From NCBI GenBank assembly GCA_022829145.1, contig CM040750.1:1763501-1827500 (forward strand): 64,000 nucleotides of DNA, given 5' to 3'. A model generated the notes under the pieces. The model was not told the origin of the DNA and ran no database searches. It worked only from the letters and a program-made list of their open reading frames with translations. Position 1 is the stretch's first letter, and every line of letters begins with the position of its first letter. The position numbers and the translations under genes are program-made. Shown piece by piece: positions 1-11,406 of this stretch. The stretch is from Albula goreensis (Eukaryota; Chordata; Actinopteri; Albuliformes; Albulidae).

Positions 1-241
1 CATTGTTGGACAATAATTTTTAATTATAGCACTCTTATTAAAAAATGTAATTTTGTAGGGCTCTGGCACTGAGAATGATCCAAACAAAGCGATCACCCTA
101 TCCATGCCAGAGGCCCCATCAGTGTCACTGTTTCATTCAGTAATAAATACTTCATTTACTGTTACTGTAGTACTATTATAGCGTCCTAAAACAATGTACC
201 TGCTGTCAGAAACCTGGTGTCACCTGTAATTAGAGGCTTGG

Positions 242-1577
242 GGGTGTTTCAGAAAGCAGGTTTAGCAAAAAAAAACTCAAATTTGTTAACTCAGAGTTAA
301 CAGGAATCTGGGGTTTTCAGGTTCAAAAAGCAAGATCAGTTTAACTTGAGGTCAATTACTATGGCAATTTACACTCTGAAGCTCGGAAAGCTTGGGAGCA
401 GGTTTACTTAACCTAAACCCGAATTACTCATCAGAGCACCTGTCGAGCCTGCAGAATTTAGGTAGGAGATAGTTGTCGGACATGATGCGCCCTTTCTTGG
501 TGATTTTTGCCCTGGTGATTTTTTTTTTTTTTTTTTTTTTTGCAAAACTAATAATTTATTTGAGCAACATTCACCAGCCTCACTTTTAAAATGTTACTAA
601 TTGTGGACTCAACCTCAGTTTGGTACCAGTTTTATACACTGCCTTTTTTTTGCATTTCTTTATAACATCGGAGATGCAGATAGACTAGCAAGGCAACTAC
701 TGTTAGTGATCACTCTTCTGCATTTTGAAGGTAATATGCAATACTGTCCACACTATTACAAATGTGTTGAAGCCAAGAGGCCAGGCTCCGTCCATGACTT
801 CTAGGGTCACCCTAGAAAGGGTATGTGACATTATTGTGTCGAGTTTCATATCGCTACAGCTTGAGTAAAGCGACCACCAGCCACACAAATGGTAGAGCCC
901 AAGGAAGACCACATTTTTTAAACAAACATGCATTCTGCAATTAACCCACCACCTTCCAGCAGTCATGTCTAAAATAAAGACACGTTCATTTATATTTTCT
1001 TTTAAGTATTCATTTCCTGCAAATAAAAATGCTTCAATATTCTTTTTCGTAATTTACCGTAGTAAGTGTTGAGTAAATCATCCATCCACCATCTTTGTTA
1101 AAGGATTTGCCTTTGGTTTCTGTGAATTGAATAACTAGACTACGCTTTATATGACGCCATAGTTTTAAAAACTCATTTGAAACATTTTATACTTGCTTTC
1201 TCAGTAATGTTTCCCACGCTAACTCAAGCTCTTTCGCTGCCACTGCCCTGTTACTTTTCACCGAAAGATAAAGGCGTAGTCCACATAAGACATCAGTATT
1301 TCTTGAGTGAAAATGCAGAGTAACCGAATGCGTGTACGAAGCTCTGGGATTTTTTGACTCGTTGCCATGGTGCATCCTGATATCTGCGCTCCATTGATGA
1401 TGACTTCCTACTTTCACTGTGAACACACTTCAATTAGGTTTAATTTAGTCAGAGTTTTTTAAATTCTAATCGGCTTTTCTGGAACAGAAAACTCAGGGTA
1501 TGTTTCCTCAGGTCTGTTCAACTCAGAGTTGAGGTTTAAGTTCAGGGTTTGCTAAACCACCTTTCTAAAATACACCC
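242..1577. mobile_element. Inactive DNA transposon with terminal inverted repeats
   Basis: The ends are imperfect inverted repeats of about 28-30 bp. The left end (242-269) begins gggtgtttcagaaagcaggt, and the reverse complement of 1548-1577 begins gggtgtattttagaaaggtg; both continue into tttagcaaa. Each end also has a subterminal palindrome built on aactcagagtt, at 285-301 and 1519-1531. Possible 3-bp target duplications (ttg) flank the ends. A 23-nt poly-T run lies inside at 519-541. The termini and size of about 1.3 kb resemble PIF/Harbinger or ISL2EU-type elements of fish, but I recognise no transposase; the internal open frames are under 90 codons. Superfamily assignment is inference. 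Confidence 0.55.
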
Positions 1578-4500
1578 TTGTACTGAAACAGTCTTTGATC
1601 ACAAACGCAAACACTCTCTCTCTTCACCTCTCTTTCTGCATATGGCCAAGTTTCCATGAACACTCAGTCAGACGGGCCCAAAACACTCCAAATGAAAGTC
1701 CCAAACACATGATTTACACACGCCCACATGCACAAATAAATAACCATAAATCTAGCATAGACCATTACTAAATCACAGCACACTGTGCACATGTGAATAA
1801 ATTCCATAAAAGTGAACGCCCCAAATATCCTTGTGTGGAAGGGTGTTAAGCCAGGTAAACCATATTCAGATGAACGTACAGTTACCAGTGAGACTGATAT
1901 TTTGCCAGTCCTACCTTCAGTAAAGTGATGTCTGGTCACGCCCTCCCAGTCTCCTCCAACACTTCACAGCCATTCATCTGGGAGGCAAATCCTGGACAGG
2001 AAACACTTTTCACCAACCGGCATGTGGCACTGCAAAGCCTCCTCTCTGTTCAGTCTACTTTCAACGGAAGCCATCCCACTCTCGAAGCTTTGTTACTTTT
2101 CTAGTTTCTCCACAGTTGTGTCTCTTTGTTCCTTGTTTAATAGGCAATCCCTGTGTATATATATATATAAAAAGTAAAAATACGTATTTAAAGGGGTGCA
2201 ATTAAGAGTCACGTTAAGGTGCATAAAGTTACTTTACCAGCAAGAGATGATATTAAATGAATGGGTGAAAACTCCAGCTCCTCTTAAGGTCCTGACTGTC
2301 ACTTGGCAGGACTGAGTGAAAGACCTACTCAAAGGATCATGGGACTGAAAGAGAACATGTTAAACATGAGAACATTAGGTATGCAGCCATGCCCTGACTT
2401 CATGGGTTAGATTGCACAAAGAAAGGAACTGTTAAGCAAATGAGTTTGGTTTGAATGAAATGTCAATGCCAAAGAGCACATTGAGGATCCATTTCCCAAC
2501 GCCAACTGAGATAAAAGGGGCTAAATTGATTATTCTCAGGTCAAAGGTTCTATGACTGCCCCTTACCAAATGAATAAAAAACTCCAATTACCAATTGTGC
2601 GAACAATATCTATTTGTATTACTTACCAATACGTAGATTTGAAGCTGTCGAAAAGCCAAAAGCACTTTTGTAAGTGGCTCTGGATGGGAGCACCAGATGA
2701 ATGACATAGATATAAATGAATCAGAAATCATATGATTGGCAATGAACTTTCAAGTCTTGTGGTCATCACCTCAAGTGATTTCGCAGCAGACTTGACTGCA
2801 GCCTGTATTCAAAGGAACACATTGCACCTGTCAACTGAGGAAGCTTCTTTTTCCAGCAGCATGTGGCTGGAATTTATACTGAAAACAAATATTCTGGGAA
2901 AACTGAATGTGCAAACATGTATTATTCACATATCATGTAGGTGGTCTGTATGGCTTTGAAGAAGTAGAGTATAAAAAGGTCACATACACAGACTAACATT
3001 TTGACAAACACCCAAGTGTTTTAATTATTTTGACGAGGACGTGAAGCAGAACGTGGGACTTGGAAGTTCTCTTGATGGCAAGAAAACGTTTGCCATAGTA
3101 ACATGCAATCTAATGTGCAGTGGAGATAAAACACTTTTGTTTACAAAAACACATTCATTAGGTTAGGCTCTTTTGGTCATTTCTATTTTTTTCATGCACT
3201 GGTCTTGAAGACCAACTTTCATGGCAACTTATATGGCACTGCGACACAAAGCTTCATTTCACTGAAATCTATTACTGTTTACAAGCAATGCATTGTGCCT
3301 CCTTCAAAGACAGAATTTTGACATGAAAGCCAGCTGGGAGTTTAGGTCTAATTCTACATTAAAAGCAGCAGGTTTCACCCTCAGCAGGTTTTCAGCATGT
3401 TATTCTTTCATCTTCATTTTATTAATTATTCCATAAGACGCTTTTTCATTCAGTTTCCTCATCAAATTAGTGTAACCAATCACTGAGCAATAAACTTTAA
3501 ATCTCTCTTGCTCTCTGTCTTCGATCAAAGGATAAACAATAAATCAAGTTAACACTTTAAAACTGTGGTGGGAACAAACGTTAACATCTGTCTCCCATTT
3601 GTTTAAAGCTGGACCAAAAAAACCAGCAACAACAAATTAATAACTTGAAATTATATCCCTAAGCCATAAAGTAAACAACAAACTTTGAAGACAGTCCTTA
3701 GCTCCCTACAGAAATAATTTATTTTTGAAAAAAACACGAGACGTAACCATTAGTTAATACAGTGATGATGAAACGCTATGAAAATGATAAATAATGGTCC
3801 AAAGCTAAAGAATGATATTGCTTGCAGCTCATTGGACACTTACCTTGTTGACGCAAAAGACATGGGCTGGGAACCAATAAAACGCATGGTCTCTGTTCAA
3901 CAGACCAGCCTTTTAAAGCACAGGCTATTCTTGTGTAGAGTGAAAAGACCCCATGCTGAAGGGCATGTTTGCTTGGCTCTAATAAAATAGAGAATACTTA
4001 AAGAAACATATGTTATAATATAATGCCTGTTTTGCTTGAATTCTATGAGGACTAAATTTGATTTATTGAACCCCACTCATACTTCAACATCAACTTTCAG
4101 CGGAATGTTATAATTTAAGATGTTTGATCCCTCCACCTGGCAAAGCCCTTTGGTTCTCCAGCTACTGCTCACATATAGTACTTAGCAGCAATCTAACACA
4201 GAAAACAGCACAAAGGAACAAAACTAAGAATTCAAAATGGATAAGTGAATAATGTTTTATGTACAATGTTATACTTGATGCACAAGTGCTGTCATTTCTC
4301 ATTGAAATTAAGAAAAAGGACCCTCTCTTTTCAGGCATATCTTTCCCTTTTCCCCTGTTTGGGAATACCCAGCTAAATTTATGGATCCATCCCCACTGCT
4401 GCAGCATGTTCCATAAATGCAGGCCAGGACCCAATAAAACGAACATAGTCTCTTTATGGGCATACGAAATTAAATGAAAACAGACCTTACTCTTCACTCT

Positions 4501-4675
4501 AAGGGTAAGCTTATTCCAAAAGGCTCTCATACAGTAGAAAATACTTGCGTTGTAATGTAAAGTCTGTTTTGATTGACTTGCATTGTTTTGATTGATTGGA
4601 TCTTAGCCATAAACTCAGGTACCTGCAGCAGGTATATCGGCTAAAGCAATTGCAGCCAGCTGCTGCCTTGGTCAG
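1578..4675. other. Intergenic, nothing recognised
   Basis: This is AT-rich single-copy-looking DNA downstream of cdkal1. It has a short (TA)n run near 2156-2169 and no open frame resembling a known protein. Two short stretches near 3865-3900 and 4425-4455 share a ccaataaaacg core followed by a gtctct motif. They may be a small diverged duplication or chance. Confidence 0.5.
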
Positions 4676-6333
4676 TGTGCAGTCTGGCTCCTGACCTCTG
4701 TAACCCCTGCACTGGCAGACTGTACTTCTCTCAGGTGCAGTCTGGCTCCTGACCTCTGTAACCCCTGCACTGGCAGACTGTACTTCTCTCAGGTGCAGTC
4801 TGGCTCCTGACCTCTGTAACCCCTGCACTGGCAGACTGTACTTCTCTCAGTGCAGTCTGGCTCCTGACCTCTGTAACCCCTGCACTGGCAGACTGTACTT
4901 CTCTCAGGTGCAGTCTGGCTCCTGACCTCTGTAACCCCTGCACTGGCAGACTGTACTTCTCTCAGGTGCAGTCTGGCTCCTGACCTCTGTAACCCCTGCA
5001 CTGGCAGACTGTACTTCTCTCAGGTGCAGTCTGGCTCCTGACCTCTGTAACCCCTGCACTGGCAGACTGTACTTCTCTGTAACCCCTCAGGTGCAGTCTG
5101 GCTCCTGACCTCTGTAACCCCTGCACTGGCAGACTGTACTTCTCTCAGGTGCAGTCTGGCTCCTGACCTCTGTAACCCCTGCACTGGCAGACTGTACTTC
5201 TCTCAGGTGCAGTCTGGCTCCTGACCTCTGTAACCCCTGCACTGGCAGACTGTACTTCTCTCAGGTGCAGTCTGGCTCCTGACCTCTGTAACCCCTGCAC
5301 TGGCAGACTGTACTTCTCTCAGGTGCAGTCTGGCTCCTGACCTCTGTAACCCCTGCACTGGCAGACTGTACTTCTCTCAGGTGCAGTCTGGCTCCTGACC
5401 TCTGTAACCCCTGCACTGGCAGACTGTACTTCTCTCAGGTGCAGTCTGGCTCGTGACCTCTGTAACCCCTGCACTGGCAGACTGTACTTCTCTCCAGGTG
5501 CAGTCTGGCTCGTGACCTCTGTAACCCCTGCACTGGCAGACTGTACTTCTCTCAGGTGCAGTCTGGCTCCTGACCTCTGTAACCCCTGCACTGGCAGACT
5601 GTACTTCTCTCAGGTGCAGTCTGGCTCCTGACCTCTGTAACCCCTGCACTGGCAGACTGTACTTCTCTCAGGTGCAGTCTGGCTCCTGACCTCTGTAACC
5701 CCTGCACTGGCAGACTGTACTTCTCTCAGGTGCAGTCTGGCTCCTGACCTCTGTAACCCCTGCACTGGCAGACTGTACTTCTCTCAGGTGCAGTCTGGCT
5801 CCTGACCTCTGTAACCCCTGCACTGGCAGACTGTACTTCTCTCAGGTGCAGTCTGGCTCCTGACCTCTGTAACCCCTGCACTGGCAGACTGTACTTCTCT
5901 CAGGTGCAGTCTGGCTCCTGACCTCTGTAACCCCTGCACTGGCAGACTGTACTTCTCTCAGGTGCAGTCTGGCTCCTGACCTCTGTAACCCCTGCACTGG
6001 CAGACTGTACTTCTCTCAGGTGCAGTCTGGCTCCTCTCTCAGGTGCAGTCTGGCTCGTGACCTCTGTAACCCCTGCACTGGCAGACTGTACTTCTCTCAG
6101 GTGCAGTCTGGCTCGTGACCTCTGTAACCCCTGCACTGGCAGACTGTACTTCTCTCAGGTGCAGTCTGGCTCCTGACCTCTGTAACCCCTGCACTGGCAG
6201 ACTGTACTTCTCTCAGGTGCAGTCTGGCTCCTGACCTCTGTAACCCCTGCACTGGCAGACTGTACTTCTCTCAGGTGCAGTCTGGCTCCTGACCTCTGTA
6301 ACCCCTGCACTGGCAGACTGTACTCCTCTCAGG
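4676..6333. repeat. 58-bp minisatellite, about 28 copies
   Basis: The tandem unit is 58 bp and contains gtgcagtctggctcctgacc, then tctgtaacccctgcactggc, then agactgtacttctctcag. Copies are nearly identical. Exceptions are an inserted fragment near 5078-5090, a truncated unit near 6030-6045, single-base indels near 4850 and 5495, and a cctgacc-to-cgtgacc variant in adjacent pairs at 5451/5510 and 6055/6113. Because 58 is not a multiple of 3, reading frame rotates from copy to copy; the open frames across it are by-products. Confidence 0.97.
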
Positions 6334-7966
6334 CGATCTGCCAAAGCAGGCTTTCCAGGACATGGAGGCCAGGTGCACTGTGCCCACTGACACCCGACTG
6401 GAGGCTGGGGCCACATTAGCAATGGTGGGAGTCCCCCCCGGAGTGAGCACTGGCATGGGTATGACAGGATGACCCATGTAAGGTTTTGAGAGTAAAATGT
6501 TTTAAATATGTGTTGTTTTAAAACATACTTTTTGCAAAGAGATTGCAGACAAAAAAAATAAAATGAATTAAAATTATGTAAAAATGATCCATTCTGTCAT
6601 ATTGACAAATTAAATAAAATTTGATCAGAATTAGCATTCTAAAAAGGTCCTTGCTGGAGGAACACAAGGTTGATAAAATGGCGATGGAGTCATTCATTTT
6701 ATTGTGGGTTTATCAAGCAAAACACTTTTTTCCACATCATAAAATGGCGCACATGACTGCAGATTGGTCATAACGTAAAATAAAACCACAAGCTGAATGT
6801 AGTCCGCCGTTTGTGAGCTATACATCCCTCAGGCAAAAAAACTGACAGGGAGATACTGAGAGGAAACTCTAAATGCCGCTGTTCCAGGCAATACACTTTT
6901 GACACCTTAAAATATTCTTTAAAGTTTGCAGCATTCGCACAGAAAAGGGTCGGTCATTTGTGAATCTGCTCCTCCCTTTTTTTCCCAAAGAATCCCCCCC
7001 GCCCACACTGCATGCATATGTATGTATAGCTTCACAGCGGCAATAAAGTGAGCGCTCGTCATTTTCGGTCCTGTCCCTGTTTAGCAATTCCCCTTTGGCT
7101 GTGTTTACAGAGAACAAACAGAGGTTTGAAATTCATTCACGCACACAAACATTAAGCCAGCGTTCAGAGCTCCCAGCCCCTTCCCTGTCTCTCAGGAAGC
7201 GACATCAACTCCGAGTCTGTCAAAGGTGTTTTTAGGGAAACGCAGAGTGGACTCCTAGAAGGATTCGGAGCTGTCACACTGACAAAGGAAAATGTTGATT
7301 TAAAATTAATTGACATTGTGCTTCCAGGCCTCAGCTGCAATGTGCTGTCATTCTTCACGAAACCCCCACAATCCTTTTTGCTTTGTACTTAGCAGTTGCA
7401 CCGATGCTAAGCATAGTGTGACTTCAAAAGTGGGTGGGTGAGGGGGGATGCTAGCACTGAGCACCTGCTGCAATTTGACCCAAATTCTGTCACAGGGATC
7501 CTCAAAATGGTTATGGCTGTTGGAAATTTGAAGCTTTTCAGAAAGAATTTTCTCTTACTTATGTCTTAGCATTATACATAACGTGGAACCAAATCTCAGT
7601 AGCTGTATAATGGTTTCTTTGAAAAACATTGGAGTCTGTGATGCTCAAATCAAGGTCCAGTCGTCCAGTGATCCAGATACTGACTCACCTACATTTTTAT
7701 GGGAGAAATCAAATTATTTTTACAGATTCATTTTCAGTTTTTTTCCTCCGAGGCGCATTATTTCAGGCCCACAGTGGTAGTGAAGGGCAGAAGACTGCTC
7801 CCTGCTCGGGAATCTTGGGTAAATCTTCTTGGCACAAGGGAAATCTTATCAAACTCACATCAGGGACTTCACTTCTGAGGAATAGCACATCATTCAGCTT
7901 AAAAGACAGCCACATCAAAGTGGATTCCAAAATCCAGCCTGCTGATACTCACAGAGCCCTGATTCT
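6334..7966. other. Intergenic, nothing recognised
   Basis: Mostly AT-rich. A short GC-richer patch at 6334-6470 borders the minisatellite. It gives open frames on both strands, but neither resembles a known protein. I see no transposon ends or RNA gene. Confidence 0.45.
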
Positions 7967-8343
7967 ACATCAGAACACTGCCTGCTGAAGCTCTGGGTCC
8001 ACAGTCTATCATCACATCAGAACACAGCCTGCTGAAGCTCTGAAACACAGCCTGCTGAAGCTCTGGGTCCACAGTCTATCATCACATCAGAACACAGCCT
8101 GCTGAAGCTGAGTTTATCATCACATCAGAACACAGCCTGCTGAAGCTCTGGGGTCTACAGTCTACATCAAAACACAGACTGCTGAAGCTGAATTTATCAT
8201 CTACATTACATTAGAACACAGCCTGCTGAAGCTGAGTCCACAGTCTCTATCAGAACTTTGCAGAAGCTGTGTCCACAGTCCACATCAGAAGTCTACTGAA
8301 GCTCAGATCCCACAGTATACATTAGAGCACAGCCTGCTGAAGC
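7967..8343. repeat. Degenerate tandem repeat, about 9 copies
   Basis: The recurring core is catcagaacacagcctgctg followed by aagctc and a variable gtccacagtctatcat tail. Unit length varies from about 27 to 50 bp through deletions and point changes, so the array is older or less homogenised than the other minisatellites here. Confidence 0.85.
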
Positions 8344-9196
8344 TCCATCTAACAATTAACCACCTGTTAGTCACATGGTTTTTAAGGTGAGGAAAGCAAT
8401 TTACACAGATTAATGTATGATAAACCAGAAGGAACACTGTCTGTATGTTTTCATTTACATTTTAGGGAATAAATACTCTTTACTGTATCAAGAGCAATGT
8501 ATCCAATTTATGACGATGTTTACACATTATTTTCTCCATTTCAAAGAGAACCACGCTCAGGCAGCACCGCTGAATTTGAAGTTGGAACGAGGAGACAAAG
8601 AGGGTTTCTTTGACGAGGCAATAACAACCAGAGAAGACAGCATCACATTTTTTTCCTACTGGGAGTTTACTCAAAGCAGGGCTTAAGAAGTCTCCTCGGA
8701 TCCTGGCCATGCGGCTTCCTTAAAGAGGCACAGCTTCCCCCGGGGACTCCTCTCAGCATGCTACACCTCCCTCATGGAGGAGCTACCTTTCAGCACTGAC
8801 TGTATCCATGGGGACTGATGTCAGTTCTGCTAAAGCTCAGCGTTTACGCTGCCCGCCCACACTGCTCCATGCCGTCTCAGAGATTTTCACACGTGGAGAT
8901 GCACCCAAACAACCTTGTCTCACCTCAGGCCCTGTGTCCTCTGCTTCTCCTGCTTTTGCGCCAGCAACACTGACTCTTATGATTAAAACTTTCTTCAACT
9001 GCCTCTTCTTTTTTCTTCTTTGTTTTTCTTGGTCAGACTTCTTAAATACCATGCACGCCAAGACTCAGCCACGTCCCAAAATAGCCCAGAAGTCCATCTG
9101 TTGTAATTAGGAAGGGCTTCTGTCTATTTGACAAACCAATAACTCTGCCAAAATGCTGAGTAAGTCAAACTGTAGGTATGTTTACATAATGTAATA
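8344..9196. other. Intergenic, nothing recognised
   Basis: No repeat structure or recognisable protein. Open frames of 89 codons (8417-8686 plus) and 100 codons (8808-9110 plus) resemble no known family and have overlapping open frames on the opposite strand. Confidence 0.4.
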
Positions 9197-9400
9197 GGGA
9201 CAGCAGTTTAGTATGATGGTTTGAGAGCTAGGCTTGTAACCCCCAAGGTAACAAGTTAACTGCTGTTGTGCCCTAGAGCAAGGTACTTAACCTGCATTTG
9301 TTCAAGGGAAAATGGAGCTGTATAAACGTAGCGTGTAGAAATGTGAAAATTCTGTAAATGGCTAGTCAAAATTCTGAATTTAGATATTTGATCAGGATGC
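9197..9400 (+). mobile_element. tRNA-derived SINE of the common teleost type (V-SINE-like)
   Basis: The head has the tRNA-like form, with gagagctaggcttgtaaccc and a degenerate B-box region, followed by the conserved body gagcaaggtacttaacctgc and an end reading agctgtataaacg. The order and wording match a SINE family widespread in teleosts. A second, inverted copy is at 41766-41975. The family name is from memory of the body motif and is less certain than the SINE call. Confidence 0.7.
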
Positions 9401-9421
9401 TTGAGCTAAGCATTAAATATA

Positions 9422-10831
9422 CAGTGCTGTGGCAAAGTATTTGCCCCCTTCTTAATTTCCTTTATTGCATATTTCTCTCACTGAATGGTTTCAGATAATT
9501 GAATAAAATATAGTATTGGACAAGAAACCCCAAGCAAACATAAAACATAGTTTTTACATCATTATATCATTATTTCAATCAAGAATCAAGTCACCAATTA
9601 CCCATATTGCCCCTGTGAAAAAGCAATTGCCCGCATAGTTTTGAAACAAAGAGATAAAATTTGTCATTGAAAATTAGATTCAGGGGATTGAAATCAGCTA
9701 GATTTGATTGAAAGCAGACCTGTGGAGTTTAAAAAGCATTTATATTGAACCTTACCATCAGAAAGAGGAAGTCACCTCAAAGTTTCTACAGGCACACAAT
9801 GCAACAATGGAGCTCCCAGAACAACTGAGGAAAAAAAGTTGTGGAGATACTTCAGTCTGGGCGATGAAAGGGTCACAAAGCCATTTCTAAGGCCCTTGGA
9901 CTCCAGCGAACCACAGTGTGTACCATTATCTCCACATGGAGAAGACTTGGAGCCGGCACCTCAGCCACAAAGTCTCTAAAGCCCCCAGAAAGACCTCCAA
10001 AGAAGTTCAGGCCTCTCTAGCATCAGCTAAGATCAGTGACCATAACTCTACAATTAGACAGACACTGGACACAACTGGGCCTCATGGAAGAGTGACAAGG
10101 CAGAAACCACTCGTCTCACATTTGCTAAAAAGCACCTATATAATACTCAAGTACTTTGGGACAATATTCTACAGACAGATGAGTCAAAGGTGCAAGTTCT
10201 CCTTTGTCTGGCATGAAGTAAATACAGCATTCCACTGTGAGAACGGCATACCTACACTGAAACATGGCAGTGGCGGTATGATGTTTTGCAACATCAGAAC
10301 CTGGACAATGTGAAATCATTGATGAAAGCATGGATTCTGGTGCGTACGAGAAGATTGTTCAGGAAGATCTATACATGAGCTGAACCTGAGGCATTGTGTG
10401 ATGCAGCAGGGCAATGATCCTCAGACAAACCACATCTGAATGGCTTAAAAGCAAAATTAAAGTGTTGCGGAGGCCTAGTCAAAGTCCTGTGCTGAACCCA
10501 ATAGAGATGCTGCGGGAGGACCTGAAAGAGTAGTCTATGCTTGAAGACCAACACATTTGCCAGGATTAAAAAAGGTTCTGCAAAGAAGAGTGGGCCAAGA
10601 TTTCTCCTCATATTAAATTAGAAACCATTCAACAAGAGATATATGAAATAAATGATGAAATCAAGAATGGGGCAAGAACGTTGTCATGGTTCTGTCGGTG
10701 TGATTAAAAAATGCATCTGAAATCAGGCAATATCTTTTTGCGAAAATGAAAAGTGCAAGCCTGATCTACAGGCAATGTCATTGTTTACCATACTGGGTGT
10801 GACAGGGTGTGGGGGCAAGTATCTGGAGTCA
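9422..10831 (+). mobile_element. Dead Tc1/mariner-family DNA transposon
   Basis: The left end reads cagtgctgtggcaaagtatt then tgccccctt, preceded by TA, the Tc1/mariner target. The right end is a decayed inverse copy around 10809-10831 (gggggcaagtat). Between them is a broken Tc1-like transposase (separate entry). The element starts about 20 bp beyond the SINE at 9197-9400. Length is close to that of full-size fish Tc1 elements, so this is a full-length but inactivated copy. Confidence 0.85.
9880..10690 (+). pseudogene. Tc1-like transposase relic
   Basis: In pieces across shifting frames the translation shows the Tc1 order. First comes an ISKALGLQRTTV helix-turn-helix at about 9882. Then RKTSKEVQASLASAKIS and STIRQTLDTTGPHGR, the second DNA-binding part, lie at about 9985-10100. 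Then comes AKKHLYNTQVLWDNILQTDE with the first catalytic Asp at about 10125-10185. The second catalytic block near 10404-10420 reads QQGNDP, where the family has QQDNDP, so the Asp is replaced by Gly. The third block LNPIE is at about 10494. Stops and frameshifts interrupt it throughout, so it cannot encode an active enzyme. Motif identities come from knowledge of the Tc1 family; the breaks are read directly. Confidence 0.85.
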
Positions 10832-10981
10832 TTACCGAGAGTGTGATCAGCTACAGTCCTTCAAACCGTGTAAATGTGTGAAATTTGGGAGGAATGAGAG
10901 CTCTGAGAAGCAGTGGGACATCAGATAGAAAATGTTCTTTTATCACCATACTGGGAAAGAGCTGTGGAGACAAATGTGAAA

Positions 10982-11406
10982 ACTGTGGAACTCTGCAGAA
11001 CATCTACAGTCAATCCAGTCAGACTGTGGAACTCTCTACAGTCAGAACATCTGGAGAACATCTATAGTCAATTCAGTCGGACTGTGGAACACTGAACATC
11101 TGTGTCAATTCAGTCAGACTGTGGAACACTGGAGAACATCTACAGTCAATTCAGTCGGACTGTGGAACTCTGCACAACATCTACAGTCAATTCAGTCAGA
11201 CTGTGGAACGCTGGAGAACATCTACAGTCAATTCAGTCGGACTGTGGAACTCTGGAGAACATCTACAGTCAATTCAGTCGGACTATGGAACGCTGGAGAA
11301 CATCTACAGTCAATTCAGTCGGACTGTGGAACTTTGGAGAACATCTACAGTCAATTCAGTCAGACTGTGGAACTCTGGAGAACATCTACAGTCAATTCAG
11401 TCAGAA
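10982..11406. repeat. 41-bp minisatellite, about 10 copies
   Basis: The unit contains actgtggaactctggagaac followed by atctacagtcaattcagtcgg. Spacing is exactly 41 bp in the well-preserved part (for example 11241 to 11282). The first copies (10982-11100) are more divergent and include a shortened unit. It lies about 150 bp right of the Tc1-like element. Confidence 0.95.

Noticed and set aside
4676..6333. CRISPR-like regular repeats
   Set aside because: Units are contiguous with no unique spacers, and the context is vertebrate. The same applies to the other arrays in the window.
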